A stretch of DNA of 64,000 nt from the NCBI GenBank assembly GCA_963743785.1, contig CAVURD010000014.1, forward strand, positions 77,659 to 141,658, written 5' to 3'. Shown in pieces: positions 8,704 through 18,091 of the stretch. A program made the position numbers and the translations under genes. How positions within the stretch are numbered: position 1 is the first letter of the stretch; each line of letters begins with the position of its first letter. The notes below the pieces were generated by a model that was not told where the DNA came from, did no database searches, and saw only the letters and a list, made by a program, of their open reading frames with translations. This stretch comes from Bog-473 sp963743785. Its GTDB lineage: Bacteria > Actinomycetota > Acidimicrobiia > Acidimicrobiales > RAAP-2.

Positions 8704-9405
8704 CTACAGGTAGGCCGCCTGGGCCGCCTCGCCCATCTCCTCCGGGGTGCCCTGATGGGCGATCCGGCCGTGGAGCATGACGGCGGCACCGTTGGCCACG
8801 CCTAGGGCGGTGGTGATGAATTGCTCCACCAGGACCACGGTGACGCCGGTGGCGGCGATCTGCTCCACCAGCTCGTACAGCTCGGTGACGATGATCGGGG
8901 CCAATCCCATGGACATCTCATCGAGCAGCAGCACCTTGGTGTCGGCGGCCAGGGCGCGCGAGATGGCCAGCATCTGCTGCTCGCCCCCCGAGAGCGTGCC
9001 GGCCAACTGCTTGCGCCGCTCCTGCAGCCGTGGGAACTGGGCGTAGGTCCGCTTCTCGACCTCGGCCTGATCGATGTCGCCCCGGTACGTCCACATCCGC
9101 AGGTTGTCCCGCACGGTCAGGTTGGGGAACACGCCGCGGCCTTCGGGGAGCGCCACCACGCCCTGTCGGGCCAAGGCTTCGGGCGTCCAGGGCGCCGCCT
9201 CCACCCCTTCCATCGAAATGGTGCCGGCCGTGGCCGGGAGGCGCCCGTTCATCACCTTGAGCAGGGTGCTCTTCCCACCCCCGTTGGGGCCCAGCAACGC
9301 GAAGATGCTGCCGCCGGGGATGTCCAGGTCCACCCCGTGCAATACCTCGATCCGGCCGTAGGCGGCGTGGACCCCGTCGATCGTGATGTGGGGGGGCGTG
9401 CTCAT
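8704..9405 (-). CDS. livF: Branched-chain amino acid ABC transporter ATP-binding protein LivF (system 1)
   Basis: This 233-residue ABC ATPase has Walker A GPNGGGKST, signature LSGGEQQMLAISRAL, Walker B KVLLLDEMSMGLAP and switch histidine region VVLVEQF, typical of LivF. It energises import of hydrophobic amino acids or related small molecules together with LivG, the fused LivHM permease and the binding protein upstream. It is the last gene of the operon (binding protein, LivHM, LivG, LivF). Confidence 0.92.
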   Translation of the reverse strand: MSTPPHITIDGVHAAYGRIEVLHGVDLDIPGGSIFALLGPNGGGKSTLLKVMNGRLPATAGTISMEGVEAAPWTPEALARQGVVALPEGRGVFPNLTVRDNLRMWTYRGDIDQAEVEKRTYAQFPRLQERRKQLAGTLSGGEQQMLAISRALAADTKVLLLDEMSMGLAPIIVTELYELVEQIAATGVTVVLVEQFITTALGVANGAAVMLHGRIAHQGTPEEMGEAAQAAYL

Positions 9406-9444
9406 GACCCGGCCTCGTCGGCGGACTGGACCTCGTCGGCCGGC

Positions 9445-10179
9445 TCAGCCGCGCTCGTGGGGCTGCGCCTGACCAAGATAGGCCTGCTGCACCAGGGGGT
9501 TCTGTCGAATCGCTTCGGGCGGGCCCGCGGCGATGACCTCACCGAAATCAAGGACGTACACGGTCGAGCAGACCCGGAAAACCAACTCGGTATCGTGCTC
9601 CACCAGAATGACGGCCCGGCCTTCCGCCGCCACCGACCGCAACAACTCGCCGAGGGCCAGGGTCTCGTGCTCATCGAGGCCCGAGCAGGGCTCATCGAGC
9701 AGCAGCACCTTGGGGTCGATGGCCAGAGCGCGGGCCAATTCGACCAGCCGGGCCGAACCGGTGGCGAGCGAGCTGACGTTCTGGCCCGCGTAGTCCCCGA
9801 CCCCGACCCGCTCCAGGACGGCCGTCGCCGAGGCACGGGTGGACCCGCCGAAGGACTCCATGGCCACCCGTACGTTGTCGGCCGCCGTCAGCGAGCCGAA
9901 GAGTTCGAGACGCTGGAACGTGCGGGCCAGACCCATCCGGGCCCGGCGGTGCGGCCCTTTGCGGGCGACGTCCTGGCCGTGCATGAAGATGTCCCCATGG
10001 TCGGGCCGCTGCAGCCCGGTGATGACGTTGAACAACGTGGTCTTCCCGGCGCCATTGGGACCGATCAGTCCGGTGACCTCGCCTGCGGACGCCGTCAGCG
10101 AGACGCCGGAGAGTGCGGTGACGCCACCGAAGCGGACGCCGACGGCGCGCACCTCCAGCGCGGCGGTATCAGCTGGCAT
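9445..10179 (-). CDS. livG: Branched-chain amino acid ABC transporter ATP-binding protein LivG (system 1)
   Basis: The LivG-type ATPase has Walker A GPNGAGKTTLFNVITG, the LivG-specific LARTFQRLELF stretch and Walker B KVLLLDEPCSGLD. The signature segment reads VSSLATGSARLVELARAL; the canonical LSxGxxQ is altered to LATGSARLVELA, a common LivG variation. I chose ATG 10179 (MPADTAALEV), which overlaps the livHM stop by 11 bases; upstream in-frame residues are not LivG-like. The product is about 244 residues. It pairs with LivF to drive the LivHM pore. Confidence 0.9.
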   Translation of the reverse strand: MPADTAALEVRAVGVRFGGVTALSGVSLTASAGEVTGLIGPNGAGKTTLFNVITGLQRPDHGDIFMHGQDVARKGPHRRARMGLARTFQRLELFGSLTAADNVRVAMESFGGSTRASATAVLERVGVGDYAGQNVSSLATGSARLVELARALAIDPKVLLLDEPCSGLDEHETLALGELLRSVAAEGRAVILVEHDTELVFRVCSTVYVLDFGEVIAAGPPEAIRQNPLVQQAYLGQAQPHERG

Positions 10180-12124
10180 GGGCCACGTCCTGATTGGGGA
10201 GGAGCTCGGGTGGCTCATCGCGTTGGTCGGAGAACGGCAGGCGGAAGTGGGCCACCAGCCAATCGAAGCCGAGAATGCCGTCGGGGCTCTTCCCCAGCAG
10301 AGCGATCCCCGTGCCGGCCACAATGCCGGTGAGGTACGACAGGTATCCCGGGAGGTGCGACTCGAGGACGGGGAGCGCCGCCGCCGTCATGCCCCCCAGG
10401 AGCGCGCCGGTCAGGCTCCGCATGCCCCAGATGGCCACGAAAAGCAGCAGGGTGAGGCTGCCGAAGAACTGGACGTCGTTGGAACCGATGGCCTCGGGTT
10501 GGCCGGCGTAGAGCACGCCACCGAATCCCGCCATGGCGGCGGAGAGGGCGAAGACGTACACCTTGGTCCGCGACGCGCTGAGCCCGACGGTGGCGAAGGC
10601 CGCCGGCGAGTCGCTCAGGGCCACCAGGCGACGACCGAAGGCGCTGCGCCGGATCACCCCCACCAGCACGGCGCACAGGGCGGTGGCCACCAGCACCTCA
10701 ATCATGTCGGCCCGGTCGCCCACCGCATGCATGAAGGGCAAGCGCAGTCGTCCGACGGGGATGAACGAGCCCTGCGGGATGACGACGTTGTTGTTGAAGA
10801 AGGCGAAATAGGCCGCCTCACCGAAAGCCAGGGTGGCCAGGGCCAGGTAGAGGCCGCGCAGCCGCAGCGCGGGCAACGCCACCAGGGCGCCGAGCGCGCC
10901 CGAGACGACCACGGCCAGCACCAGGCCCCACCAGGAGTCCCCGCCCGAGATCTTGCCCATGACGAAGGCCCCCACCCCGAGAAACGTCAGCTGGCAGAGC
11001 GAGATCTGCCCGGCGTACCCCGTGAGCAGGACGAGCGAGAGACCAACAATGCCCAGGGCCAGACCCTGGGTCAGGGGCTGGAGGGCGGCACCACCGACGG
11101 TCAGGGCGAGGATCGTCCCCACCACAATCAGCACCACGGCACCCAGGAGTGACTGCGGCATGGTCACCACCCGCGGGGGGAGATGTACCGGCAATCGGCC
11201 CGCGGCGGCCAGGCGGGCCGCCGGGATCACCAGGAGCACGACGAACAGGAAGACGACGGGGATCAGCGTGGGCAGCACCGACACCACGTTCTGATTGATA
11301 TGGCCGGGCAGGTAGCCGACGGCATACTCCGAGACCAGTCCCAGCAGCATGGCGCCGAGGAAGGTCATCGGGAGGCTGCGCAGCCGCCCGACAACGGCGG
11401 CGGCGTAGCCGTTGATCACCAGCAGGGTCAGCTGCTGGATCGACAGTCCGGACGACTGGGTCGGGGCGATGAGCACGCCCGCCACCGCGGCCAAAATGAA
11501 ACCCAGGGCCCAGCCCATCTGCGAGATCCGGTACGGCTTGGCTCCCGACATGGCCACCAACTCGGGATCGTCGACCACAGCCCGCATGGCCACACCCAGA
11601 CGGAAGGTGCGGAAGAAGATCCGCAAGCCGACCGCCACCACCACCGCCACCCCGACCGTCAGCAATTGCTGATCGGAAATGGTGACGCCGTTGGCCCCGA
11701 ACAGGTGCACCGAGCCGATCACCCCGGTGGTGGTGTTGTCGAAGAACGGCGGGACAGTCCGGATGACGTCGGGGTTGCCCCAGAACAGGGTGGCGACCCC
11801 GACCAAAATGACCAGGAGGCCGAGCGAGACCATCAGGGTGCGCTGGACGGAGGCGCCGTGCAGCCGGCGCATCAGCTGCGACTCCACGTAAATGGCCATC
11901 AGCGGCGCCTCGATGAAGAGGACGACGACCAGCGAGAGGGCCAGGGGCCAATGCCAGCCCTGCCACAGCTGCCAGTAGGTGAAGGCGGCAATCATCCCCA
12001 CGGCACCCTGGGCGAAGTTGAAGATGCCCGTGGTGGTGAAGGTGACGACCAACCCCCCGGCCGTGATGGCGTAAATGGCGCCGTAGACGATGCCCAGAAC
12101 CGTGAACGTGAGGAACTCGCTCAC
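10169..12124 (-). CDS. Fused LivH-LivM branched-chain amino acid permease (system 1)
   Basis: This 651-residue membrane protein fuses two permeases that are usually separate. The first half starts like LivH (MSEFLTFTVLGIVYGAIYAI; TTTGIFNFAQGA) and carries the LivH EAA-like loop VAMRAVVDDPELVAMSG. The second half resembles LivM (LTGYAGQISLCQLTFLGVGAF; ALPALRLRGLYLALATLAFGE; ALSDSPAAFATVGLS). Together they give the many transmembrane helices expected of a complete LivHM dimer. The fusion is in one uninterrupted frame with no sign of error. The C-terminal tail is hydrophilic. Substrate is inferred from family only. Confidence 0.9.
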   Translation of the reverse strand: MSEFLTFTVLGIVYGAIYAITAGGLVVTFTTTGIFNFAQGAVGMIAAFTYWQLWQGWHWPLALSLVVVLFIEAPLMAIYVESQLMRRLHGASVQRTLMVSLGLLVILVGVATLFWGNPDVIRTVPPFFDNTTTGVIGSVHLFGANGVTISDQQLLTVGVAVVVAVGLRIFFRTFRLGVAMRAVVDDPELVAMSGAKPYRISQMGWALGFILAAVAGVLIAPTQSSGLSIQQLTLLVINGYAAAVVGRLRSLPMTFLGAMLLGLVSEYAVGYLPGHINQNVVSVLPTLIPVVFLFVVLLVIPAARLAAAGRLPVHLPPRVVTMPQSLLGAVVLIVVGTILALTVGGAALQPLTQGLALGIVGLSLVLLTGYAGQISLCQLTFLGVGAFVMGKISGGDSWWGLVLAVVVSGALGALVALPALRLRGLYLALATLAFGEAAYFAFFNNNVVIPQGSFIPVGRLRLPFMHAVGDRADMIEVLVATALCAVLVGVIRRSAFGRRLVALSDSPAAFATVGLSASRTKVYVFALSAAMAGFGGVLYAGQPEAIGSNDVQFFGSLTLLLFVAIWGMRSLTGALLGGMTAAALPVLESHLPGYLSYLTGIVAGTGIALLGKSPDGILGFDWLVAHFRLPFSDQRDEPPELLPNQDVAHAS

Positions 12125-12172
12125 GGCGTCACTTCCTGTTCTCCCACACGGTTCGGGCTAGGACGCTGCGCT

Positions 12173-13519
12173 CTACTTGGCGTTGGCGTAGTAGTAGGTC
12201 GAGTCGCAGCTGAATCCCGATTTCGCCGGCTGCGTCCGCACGTAGTTGCCGTTCTTGATCTGCATCATCACGTAACAACTGGCGGGCTTCTTCTGGGCCG
12301 GGTTGGCTGGTGCGATCAGTCCCGCCGCGTTGAAGCTGGTGATCTTCTTGAGCTGCGTCAACACGCTCCCCCGGGTCGGGTTGGGGCCGGCCGCCTGCAG
12401 GGCCTGGACGAACAGGGCGCCAGAGGCCCAGCCGTAAAGGGTGAACAGGTCGGGCGTCCACGACGGGCTGACCTTCTTCACATACGAGAGGAACAGCTTG
12501 TCGGCCGGGATGGTGTTGGCGTCCTGGCCCAGGTACAGCGCCTGGGCCTGGCCGATCTGGATGCCGTTGGTGGCGGCGGGGCCGCCGGCGTGGGACACGA
12601 ACTGGTCGGCGTAAATCGGTCCGCCGGAGAAGATCAGGCCCGGGTGCCAGCCCTGGGCGGCGGCGTTCTGCACGAACTCGGCCCCGACCTGCCAGTCGAC
12701 CGCGGTCAAGTCGACCGCGTTGACGTTGTCGTTGCGCATGCTGATGACGTCGGTCGTGAAGTCAGTCTCGGTCGGCCCGATGTCACGCACGTAGGCCACG
12801 TGGTACCCCTCGTGCTCGAGGGCGGCCTTCTGTCCGGTCCACTGGGACAGCGAGGTTTGGACGTTGGAGACGATGGTGCCCACCGTGGTGTCCTTGGGGA
12901 AGTGCTTCTTGTAGTACTGGAGCGGTCCCAGACCCGAACCGACGGCCAGGGGCTGGGCGCTGAAGACGTTCGGCAGAGCGTTGGTCACCGGGTCGAGCGT
13001 CACCGAGACGTCGGGCACGCCCGGATTCTGGGCCAGCGCCTTGCAGCCATAGGAATCGAAGAGGGAGAAGCTCCCGACCAGACCGAAGTCGCTGGCCACG
13101 GCATCTTGGGTCTCCGTCCGGTTCGTCTCCCCGCTGAACGCGTCGTCCACGCCGTTGACCATCAGCTTGCGCCCGTTCACCCCGCCCTTGGTGGAGTTGA
13201 TGTAGTCGAAGTAGGCCTTCGTCCCGATCGACGCGCCCTCGAACAGTCCGGGCACCGGTCCCGAAACGATGGAGACATTGCCCACCGTGATCGAGTTCTT
13301 GGTCACTCCCGTCGTCGAAGCCGCCTCGGCCGGGGTGAGCTTGGACGGCGAGGGACAGGTGGTCGACGTGTTGATGGCCGGAGCAGCCCCGGCCGGCCCG
13401 GCGCCGAGCAGAGCGCCGCCGGCCACGACCAGCGTGCCGGTGATGAGCGTGCCGGCCAAAAGACCCCGGACGGTATGCCCGGCCTGGCCGCGCCTCGTCA
13501 CCCCTTGCGTGTCGGTCAT
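12173..13519 (-). CDS. ABC transporter substrate-binding protein, Liv type (system 1)
   Basis: This ~448-residue Peripla_BP_6-type binding protein has an N-terminal signal sequence: basic start, hydrophobic LLAGTLITGTLVVAGGALLGAG, cleavage after GPAGAAPA. The mature part begins with the Liv-like ITVGNVSIVSGPVPGLFEGASIG and includes GGVNGRKLMVNGVDD. I prefer ATG 13519 over GTG 13525 because a GGGGAGG ribosome site lies 8 bases before it. It is the first gene of the liv1 operon and would capture a hydrophobic amino acid or similar ligand outside the cell. A strong inverted repeat lies about 75 bases upstream. Confidence 0.9.
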   Translation of the reverse strand: MTDTQGVTRRGQAGHTVRGLLAGTLITGTLVVAGGALLGAGPAGAAPAINTSTTCPSPSKLTPAEAASTTGVTKNSITVGNVSIVSGPVPGLFEGASIGTKAYFDYINSTKGGVNGRKLMVNGVDDAFSGETNRTETQDAVASDFGLVGSFSLFDSYGCKALAQNPGVPDVSVTLDPVTNALPNVFSAQPLAVGSGLGPLQYYKKHFPKDTTVGTIVSNVQTSLSQWTGQKAALEHEGYHVAYVRDIGPTETDFTTDVISMRNDNVNAVDLTAVDWQVGAEFVQNAAAQGWHPGLIFSGGPIYADQFVSHAGGPAATNGIQIGQAQALYLGQDANTIPADKLFLSYVKKVSPSWTPDLFTLYGWASGALFVQALQAAGPNPTRGSVLTQLKKITSFNAAGLIAPANPAQKKPASCYVMMQIKNGNYVRTQPAKSGFSCDSTYYYANAK

Positions 13520-13593
13520 CCCCACAGCCTCCCCTTTACCTACGTCACGTCCCCAAGCCTGACCCGGACCCCCAGGGGAGACCGTCAGGCGCT

Positions 13594-13618
13594 CGTTTCT
13601 GACACTACGTCAGAAACG
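13594..13618. promoter_or_regulatory. Perfect 10-bp inverted repeat upstream of liv operon 1
   Basis: Arms CGTTTCTGAC (13594-13603) and GTCAGAAACG (13609-13618) flank a 5-base centre ACTAC. The repeat lies 75-100 bases before the binding-protein start and overlaps the stop codon of the upstream esterase gene on the same strand. No U-rich tract follows on either strand, so I favour an operator for the liv operon over an intrinsic terminator. Confidence 0.55.
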
Positions 13619-14902
13619 CCCGACGCGGCGGTCGAGGGACGGGACGGCGGAGCCGGCCGGGGCGGGGCCGGCGGAGCGGGCGGCAGAGCGGGCGGCATCG
13701 AGGAACGCAGCCACCCCGTTGGTCGTGGCCTGGCACCGGAGCGAAGCCAGCACATCGAAGGCGTGTTGGGCCAACGGGAGTTCCGCATAGGCCACCGGAG
13801 CCCGCGAGACGCCCCGGAGCGCCGCCACGAAGGTCCTCGCTTCCTCCACCGGCACCAAGGTGTCGTTCTGGCCCTGGAGCACGAAGAAGGGCGGCGCGTC
13901 GCCCCGCACTCGATACGTCGGCGACGCCGCCCGGAAGAGCTCGGGATGTTCGGCCGCGCTGGTCTTCATGACGCGCTTCTCCAGCAGATCCATCAGGCCG
14001 GAGCCGTAGCGGGCCGTCTCCTCGTCGGTGCCGGTCAGGTCCATCACCCCGTAGAAGGGGACGCAGGCGTCGACCCGCGTGTCGGCCGATTCGAAGCCCG
14101 GCTGGAACGTCGGGTCCCCGGTGCTCAACGCCAGCAGCGCGCACAGGTGGCCGCCGGCCGAACCTCCGCTCACGGCGACGAACGACGGGTCGCCCCCGTA
14201 CTCGGCGATGTGCTCCTTGACCCAGGCCACGGCGCGCTTGGCGTCGACGATGTGGTCGGGCCAGGTGGCCTTGGGGCTGAGCCGGTAGTTGATGGCCACG
14301 CAGACCCAGCCGCGGGCCACCAGCTCGTACATCATCGGCTTGCCCTGCTCGCGCTTCTCGCCGATCATCCAGGCTCCCCCGTGGATGTAGACCATGACCG
14401 GCGCTCCGGCCGGGGGGGTCAACCGCGAACGGTAGACGTCGAGCCGGTGGCGCTTGCGGCCATCGCCCCAGTAGTCGAGGTTCCTGGTGGCCTCGACCGC
14501 ACGGCCCTTGAGGGGGACGGCCTGGGTCACGCGCCACCAGCGGCCCCACGTCGGCTTCACGTGCCCCGTCGGGACCGGGAAGTCCGCACTCCGCACCTCG
14601 TCGAGGGCCGCGCCCACCACGCCGGCGGCCCGACGACCGGTCACGGCCAGCCCAACCAGGCCGGCCCAACTGACGACGGCGACGGCCAGCCCGAGCCAGC
14701 CGGCCCAGCCGGTGAAGGCGCCGAAGATCCCGAAGACGACCGTGGCGGCCACCTCCCAGACGATGTTCTGGATGGGGACCTCACCCACCAGCCAGCCCAC
14801 GAAGAAGCTGGGCACGCTCAGCGGCTCACGGCGGAACGGGCGGTACGCCAGCAGCACCCCGATGGCTCCGACCACGGTGACGGCCAGGTAGACGTACGGC
14901 AC
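13610..14902 (-). CDS. Membrane-anchored alpha/beta hydrolase, HSL (family IV) esterase
   Basis: The 430-residue protein starts with a hydrophobic region of about three membrane segments (residues 1-90), followed by an esterase domain. The oxyanion motif is YIHGGAW (about 172-178), the nucleophile elbow is SGGSAGG (Ser about 248), the acid is in GQNDTLVP and the histidine in LAQHAFDV. These form the catalytic triad of hormone-sensitive-lipase-type esterases, like mycobacterial Lip proteins. It probably hydrolyses carboxyl esters of acyl lipids at the membrane. It is divergent from the WS/DGAT gene, 180 bases away, which fits a role in neutral-lipid turnover. Confidence 0.88.
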   Translation of the reverse strand: MPYVYLAVTVVGAIGVLLAYRPFRREPLSVPSFFVGWLVGEVPIQNIVWEVAATVVFGIFGAFTGWAGWLGLAVAVVSWAGLVGLAVTGRRAAGVVGAALDEVRSADFPVPTGHVKPTWGRWWRVTQAVPLKGRAVEATRNLDYWGDGRKRHRLDVYRSRLTPPAGAPVMVYIHGGAWMIGEKREQGKPMMYELVARGWVCVAINYRLSPKATWPDHIVDAKRAVAWVKEHIAEYGGDPSFVAVSGGSAGGHLCALLALSTGDPTFQPGFESADTRVDACVPFYGVMDLTGTDEETARYGSGLMDLLEKRVMKTSAAEHPELFRAASPTYRVRGDAPPFFVLQGQNDTLVPVEEARTFVAALRGVSRAPVAYAELPLAQHAFDVLASLRCQATTNGVAAFLDAARSAARSAGPAPAGSAVPSLDRRVGRF

Positions 14903-15082
14903 GGCCCCATCATCGCCCGAATCGGACGGCCCCCGCCTGCACCTTGGTCCTCGCCTACGCCGTGGTCTTCGCCTCCGCCTTCGCCGCCATCACCTCCTGG
15001 TCAGAGATCCTGGTCAGACAGTTGCCGTCACGGTGAGAAAATGCCACGTTATGGAGCGCCCCAGCCTCACCAAGGAGATGCG

Positions 15083-16627
15083 ATGACCCCAGAGCGCCTG
15101 TCCGGGCTTGATGCCAGCTTCTTGTACATGGAGACGCCGACCTTGCACATGCACGTGGCCATGGTCGCCGTCTTCGACCCCTCCACCGTGCCGCAGGGCT
15201 ACTCGTTCCGGAGCATCCGCCAATTGATCGTCGATCGGATCCCCGAGGTCCCCGTCTTCCAGCGTCGTCTGGTGGAGGTCCCCCTTCGCCTGGGCCACCC
15301 CATCTGGGTCGACGACCCCGAGTTCGACATCGACAACCACCTCCGGCGGGCCGCATTGCCATCGCCGGGCGGCATGCGCGAGCTGGGCGACTTCGCGGCC
15401 GACGTGATCAGCCGCCAATTGCACCGGGATCGCCCACTGTGGGAGATGTGGGTGGTCGAGGGTCTCGAAGACGGCAAGATCGCCCTGGTGGCCAAGATGC
15501 ACCACAGCACCGTCGACGGCGTCTCGGGCGCCGAGCTGCTCGGCGTGCTGTTCGACCTGGAGGCCGATCCGGCCCCACCCGAGCACGCCGTCGAACGCCA
15601 GCTCGACACGCGTATCCCTTCCGGCCTCGAGTTGGTGTCGCAGGCCCTGATCGCCAACGCCGTCCGCCCCGTCGACATGGTCCGCATGATGTGGCGGACC
15701 ACCGGGGCCATCCTCGGGGTGCGCCGGGTCCGCCAGGGTGATGCCGGGAAGGCGGCGCTCCCCCTCTCGGCCCCGCGGACGTCCATCAACGTCTCGGTGC
15801 ACGCCCGCCGGCGGGTGGCCTTCGCCGCCGCCAACCTGGCCGACGTGAAGAAACTCAAGAACGCCATGGGCACCACCGTCAACGACGTGGTGCTGGCCAT
15901 CTGCGCCGGTGCCCTGCGGACCTACCTCCAAGCCGGTGACGAGCTGCCCGACGTGCCGCTGGTCTCGGTGGTCCCGGTCTCGGTCACGCCCGAGGTGGCC
16001 GAGCTGAAGGGCTCGAACAAGGTCTCGGCCATGTTCGTGCAGCTGCCCTGTGAGTTGGACGACCCGTTGGAGCGGCTGCGGGCCATCCACGAAGGGACCA
16101 AGGGGGCCAAGGAGGAGCACCAGGCCCTCGGCGCGTCCACGCTGCAGAACTGGGCCGAGCACGCCTCGCCCAATCTCTTCGCCGCCGCCGCCCGCCTCTA
16201 TACCGGGATGAAGCTGGCCGACCGCCATCGACCGGTGGCCAACCTGGTCATCTCCAACGTGCCCGGACCGGACTTTCCCCTCTACATGAGCGGCGCCGAG
16301 ATGCTCGGCATGTTCCCACTCGGGCCGGTGATGGACGGCATGGGTCTCAACATCACCATCATGAGTTATCAGGGCGTCCTCTACTGGGGCTTCGCCTCCG
16401 ATGCCCGGGCCGTGCCCCGGCTGTGGGACATCGCCGCCGCCGTCCCCTTCGCGCTGTCCGACCTCATGGAGGCGGCCGGACTCGAGTCGGAGCCCTTCGA
16501 CGTGCCGATCCATCTGGGCCCCGGGATGCCGCCCCAGGCCCACTGGGTCAGGTCGTTCGCCTCTCAGCGCGACGGGCAGGCGGCGCAGGTCGCGGCGGCA
16601 CCGGTCACCGAAACGGCGACCGCATGA
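15083..16627 (+). CDS. Wax ester synthase/diacylglycerol acyltransferase (WS/DGAT)
   Basis: This 514-residue acyltransferase has the active-site motif HHSTVDG at residues 140-146 (family HHxxxDG) and the second conserved segment NVPGPDFPLYMSGAEM. The start MTPERLSGLDASFLYMETP is characteristic. It transfers acyl-CoA to diacylglycerol or fatty alcohol to make storage lipids. An AAGGAG ribosome site lies just before ATG 15083. The frame is open far upstream on the same strand, but that part is antisense to the esterase and liv genes. Its stop overlaps the start of the VOC gene in an ATGA, so the two are translationally coupled. Confidence 0.95.
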   Translation: MTPERLSGLDASFLYMETPTLHMHVAMVAVFDPSTVPQGYSFRSIRQLIVDRIPEVPVFQRRLVEVPLRLGHPIWVDDPEFDIDNHLRRAALPSPGGMRELGDFAADVISRQLHRDRPLWEMWVVEGLEDGKIALVAKMHHSTVDGVSGAELLGVLFDLEADPAPPEHAVERQLDTRIPSGLELVSQALIANAVRPVDMVRMMWRTTGAILGVRRVRQGDAGKAALPLSAPRTSINVSVHARRRVAFAAANLADVKKLKNAMGTTVNDVVLAICAGALRTYLQAGDELPDVPLVSVVPVSVTPEVAELKGSNKVSAMFVQLPCELDDPLERLRAIHEGTKGAKEEHQALGASTLQNWAEHASPNLFAAAARLYTGMKLADRHRPVANLVISNVPGPDFPLYMSGAEMLGMFPLGPVMDGMGLNITIMSYQGVLYWGFASDARAVPRLWDIAAAVPFALSDLMEAAGLESEPFDVPIHLGPGMPPQAHWVRSFASQRDGQAAQVAAAPVTETATA

Positions 16628-17082
16628 CGGTGCGCGAGCTCGGCCACCTGGTGCTCTACGTACGCGACGTCGAGCGGTCCGCCGCCTTCTACCGGGACGT
16701 GCTCGGATGGCCCCAGATCATCCCCGAGCCGGGAGAGCGACCGGTCGGGGTGGCCGCCTTCTCCTCGGGCCGCACGCACCATGAGCTCCTGCTCATCGAG
16801 GTCGGGGCGGACGCGGCGGCGATCCCCCAGGGCCGACGTATCGGCCTGTACCACTTCGGCCTCAACGTGGGTGAGACCGACGATGACCTGCGGGCCGCGC
16901 TCGATGCCGTGAAGGCCGCCGGCGCCACCATCGTCGGTGCGTCGGACCACACCGTCACCCACAGCCTCTACATCGAGGACCCCGACGGCAACGAGATCGA
17001 GCTCTATGTCGACGTGCCGGGCGTGGACTGGAAGGCCGATCCGTCCCTCGTCGGCGCGCCCATTCGGCCCCTCAGGCTCTGA
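16624..17082 (+). CDS. VOC (glyoxalase/bleomycin-resistance) family protein
   Basis: This 152-residue single VOC domain reads ELGHLVLYVRDVERSAAFYRDVLGW at the start and SLYIEDPDGNEIELYVD near the end, with metal-ligand candidates H8 and the glutamate of EIELYV. Such proteins are dimeric metal-dependent isomerases, lyases or dioxygenases; substrate cannot be told. The start ATG 16624 overlaps the WS/DGAT stop (ATGA). It converges on the LLM oxidoreductase with an 11-base overlap. Confidence 0.88.
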   Translation: MTVRELGHLVLYVRDVERSAAFYRDVLGWPQIIPEPGERPVGVAAFSSGRTHHELLLIEVGADAAAIPQGRRIGLYHFGLNVGETDDDLRAALDAVKAAGATIVGASDHTVTHSLYIEDPDGNEIELYVDVPGVDWKADPSLVGAPIRPLRL

Positions 17083-18083
17083 GGGAGCCGAGCAGCTCCC
17101 CCAGCTCGTCGTCCGCCGGCGCCACCGGCGTGAAGAGGGCGACCCGATCGGCCACATCACCCACCTTGGCCCGGATGCGTTCGGCGCACTCCGATGGCGT
17201 CCCGCAGACGGCCAGGGCGTCGACCAGTTCGTCCGGCACCCGCGAGGCCAGCGCGCCCCACTCCCCCTGGCGCACCAACTCGGCCAGCTCGCCCTGCAGC
17301 TCGCCCCGACCCTCGGCCTCCAGGACGCGCCGGTAGGCCGGGGTCGACCCGTAGAAACCCAGGAGCCCGCGCACGCCGTCGCGAGCCCGATCGACGGCCG
17401 GCCCGTCGCGGCCCATCCCGACGATCACGCCGCAGACGATCTCGAAGGAAGGGCGGGCGCGGCCACCCCGCTCCAGTCCCGTCTGGACCGCCGCCATGGT
17501 GAGATCGGTGAGCGAGCGCCGGCTGTTGAACGGGAGGATCAGCAATCCGTCGGCCACCTCCGCCGTCATGGTGGTCATGTCCGGGCCCAGCGCGCCCAGG
17601 AGTATCGGGCGGCGGCCCGAAGGCGGTCGGGCCCGGATTGAACATGGGGGTCATGAGGGTGTGGTGGTAGTACCGGCCCTCGAATTGCAGGGGGACATCG
17701 TCTTGCCACGTGGCGAAGATGGCGCGCAGCGCGCCCACCAGCTCGCGCATCCGGGCCACCGGCAATGACCAGGCCACTCCGAATCGGCGCGCGATGTGCG
17801 CCTGGACCTGAGGGGCGAGACCCAGACGAAAGCGTCCACCCGAGAGCACCTGCAGGTCATGGGCGGTGTGGGCCAGGTGGATCGGGTTGCGCGGCAGGGC
17901 CACGGCGGCATTGGTGGTGATGCTGAGCCCGGCGCCGGTGCCGGCCGCCAACGTCAGCGGGACGAAGATGTCGTGCGGGCCCTCGGCGCAGTACACCCCG
18001 TCGGCGCCGATGGCGGCCAACTCCGAGGTGCGCGACGCCACCTGGTCCAATGGGACACCGGTCAACCCGACGTCGATCCTCAC
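17072..18083 (-). CDS. LLM-class (F420-dependent type) oxidoreductase, one frameshift
   Basis: The N-terminal part (GTG 18083) reads MRIDVGLTGVPLDQVASRTSELAAIGADGVYCAEGPHD with PRNPIHLAHTAHDLQVLSGGRFRLGL, the luciferase-like TIM-barrel hallmark. Near 17620 an extra C in a G/C run shifts the frame; the rest (GALGPDMTTMTAEVADGLL to ELGELLGSLRA) continues in the next frame. Corrected length is about 336 residues, normal for F420-dependent LLM enzymes. The class catalyses hydride transfer with F420H2 or FMN; substrate unknown. A 6-3-6 palindrome lies 8 bases upstream of the start. It is divergent from sua5. Confidence 0.82.
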
Positions 18084-18091
18084 CGGCGTGC

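Noticed and set aside
8821..10332. 503-codon plus-strand frame over livF and livG
   Set aside because: Antisense shadow of two certain ABC ATPase genes.
11183..15082. Very long open frame on the plus strand (1814 codons up to 16627)
   Set aside because: Its first 1300 codons are antisense to the liv permease, binding protein and esterase and have low-complexity, arginine/histidine-rich composition. Only the part from 15083 (WS/DGAT) is real.
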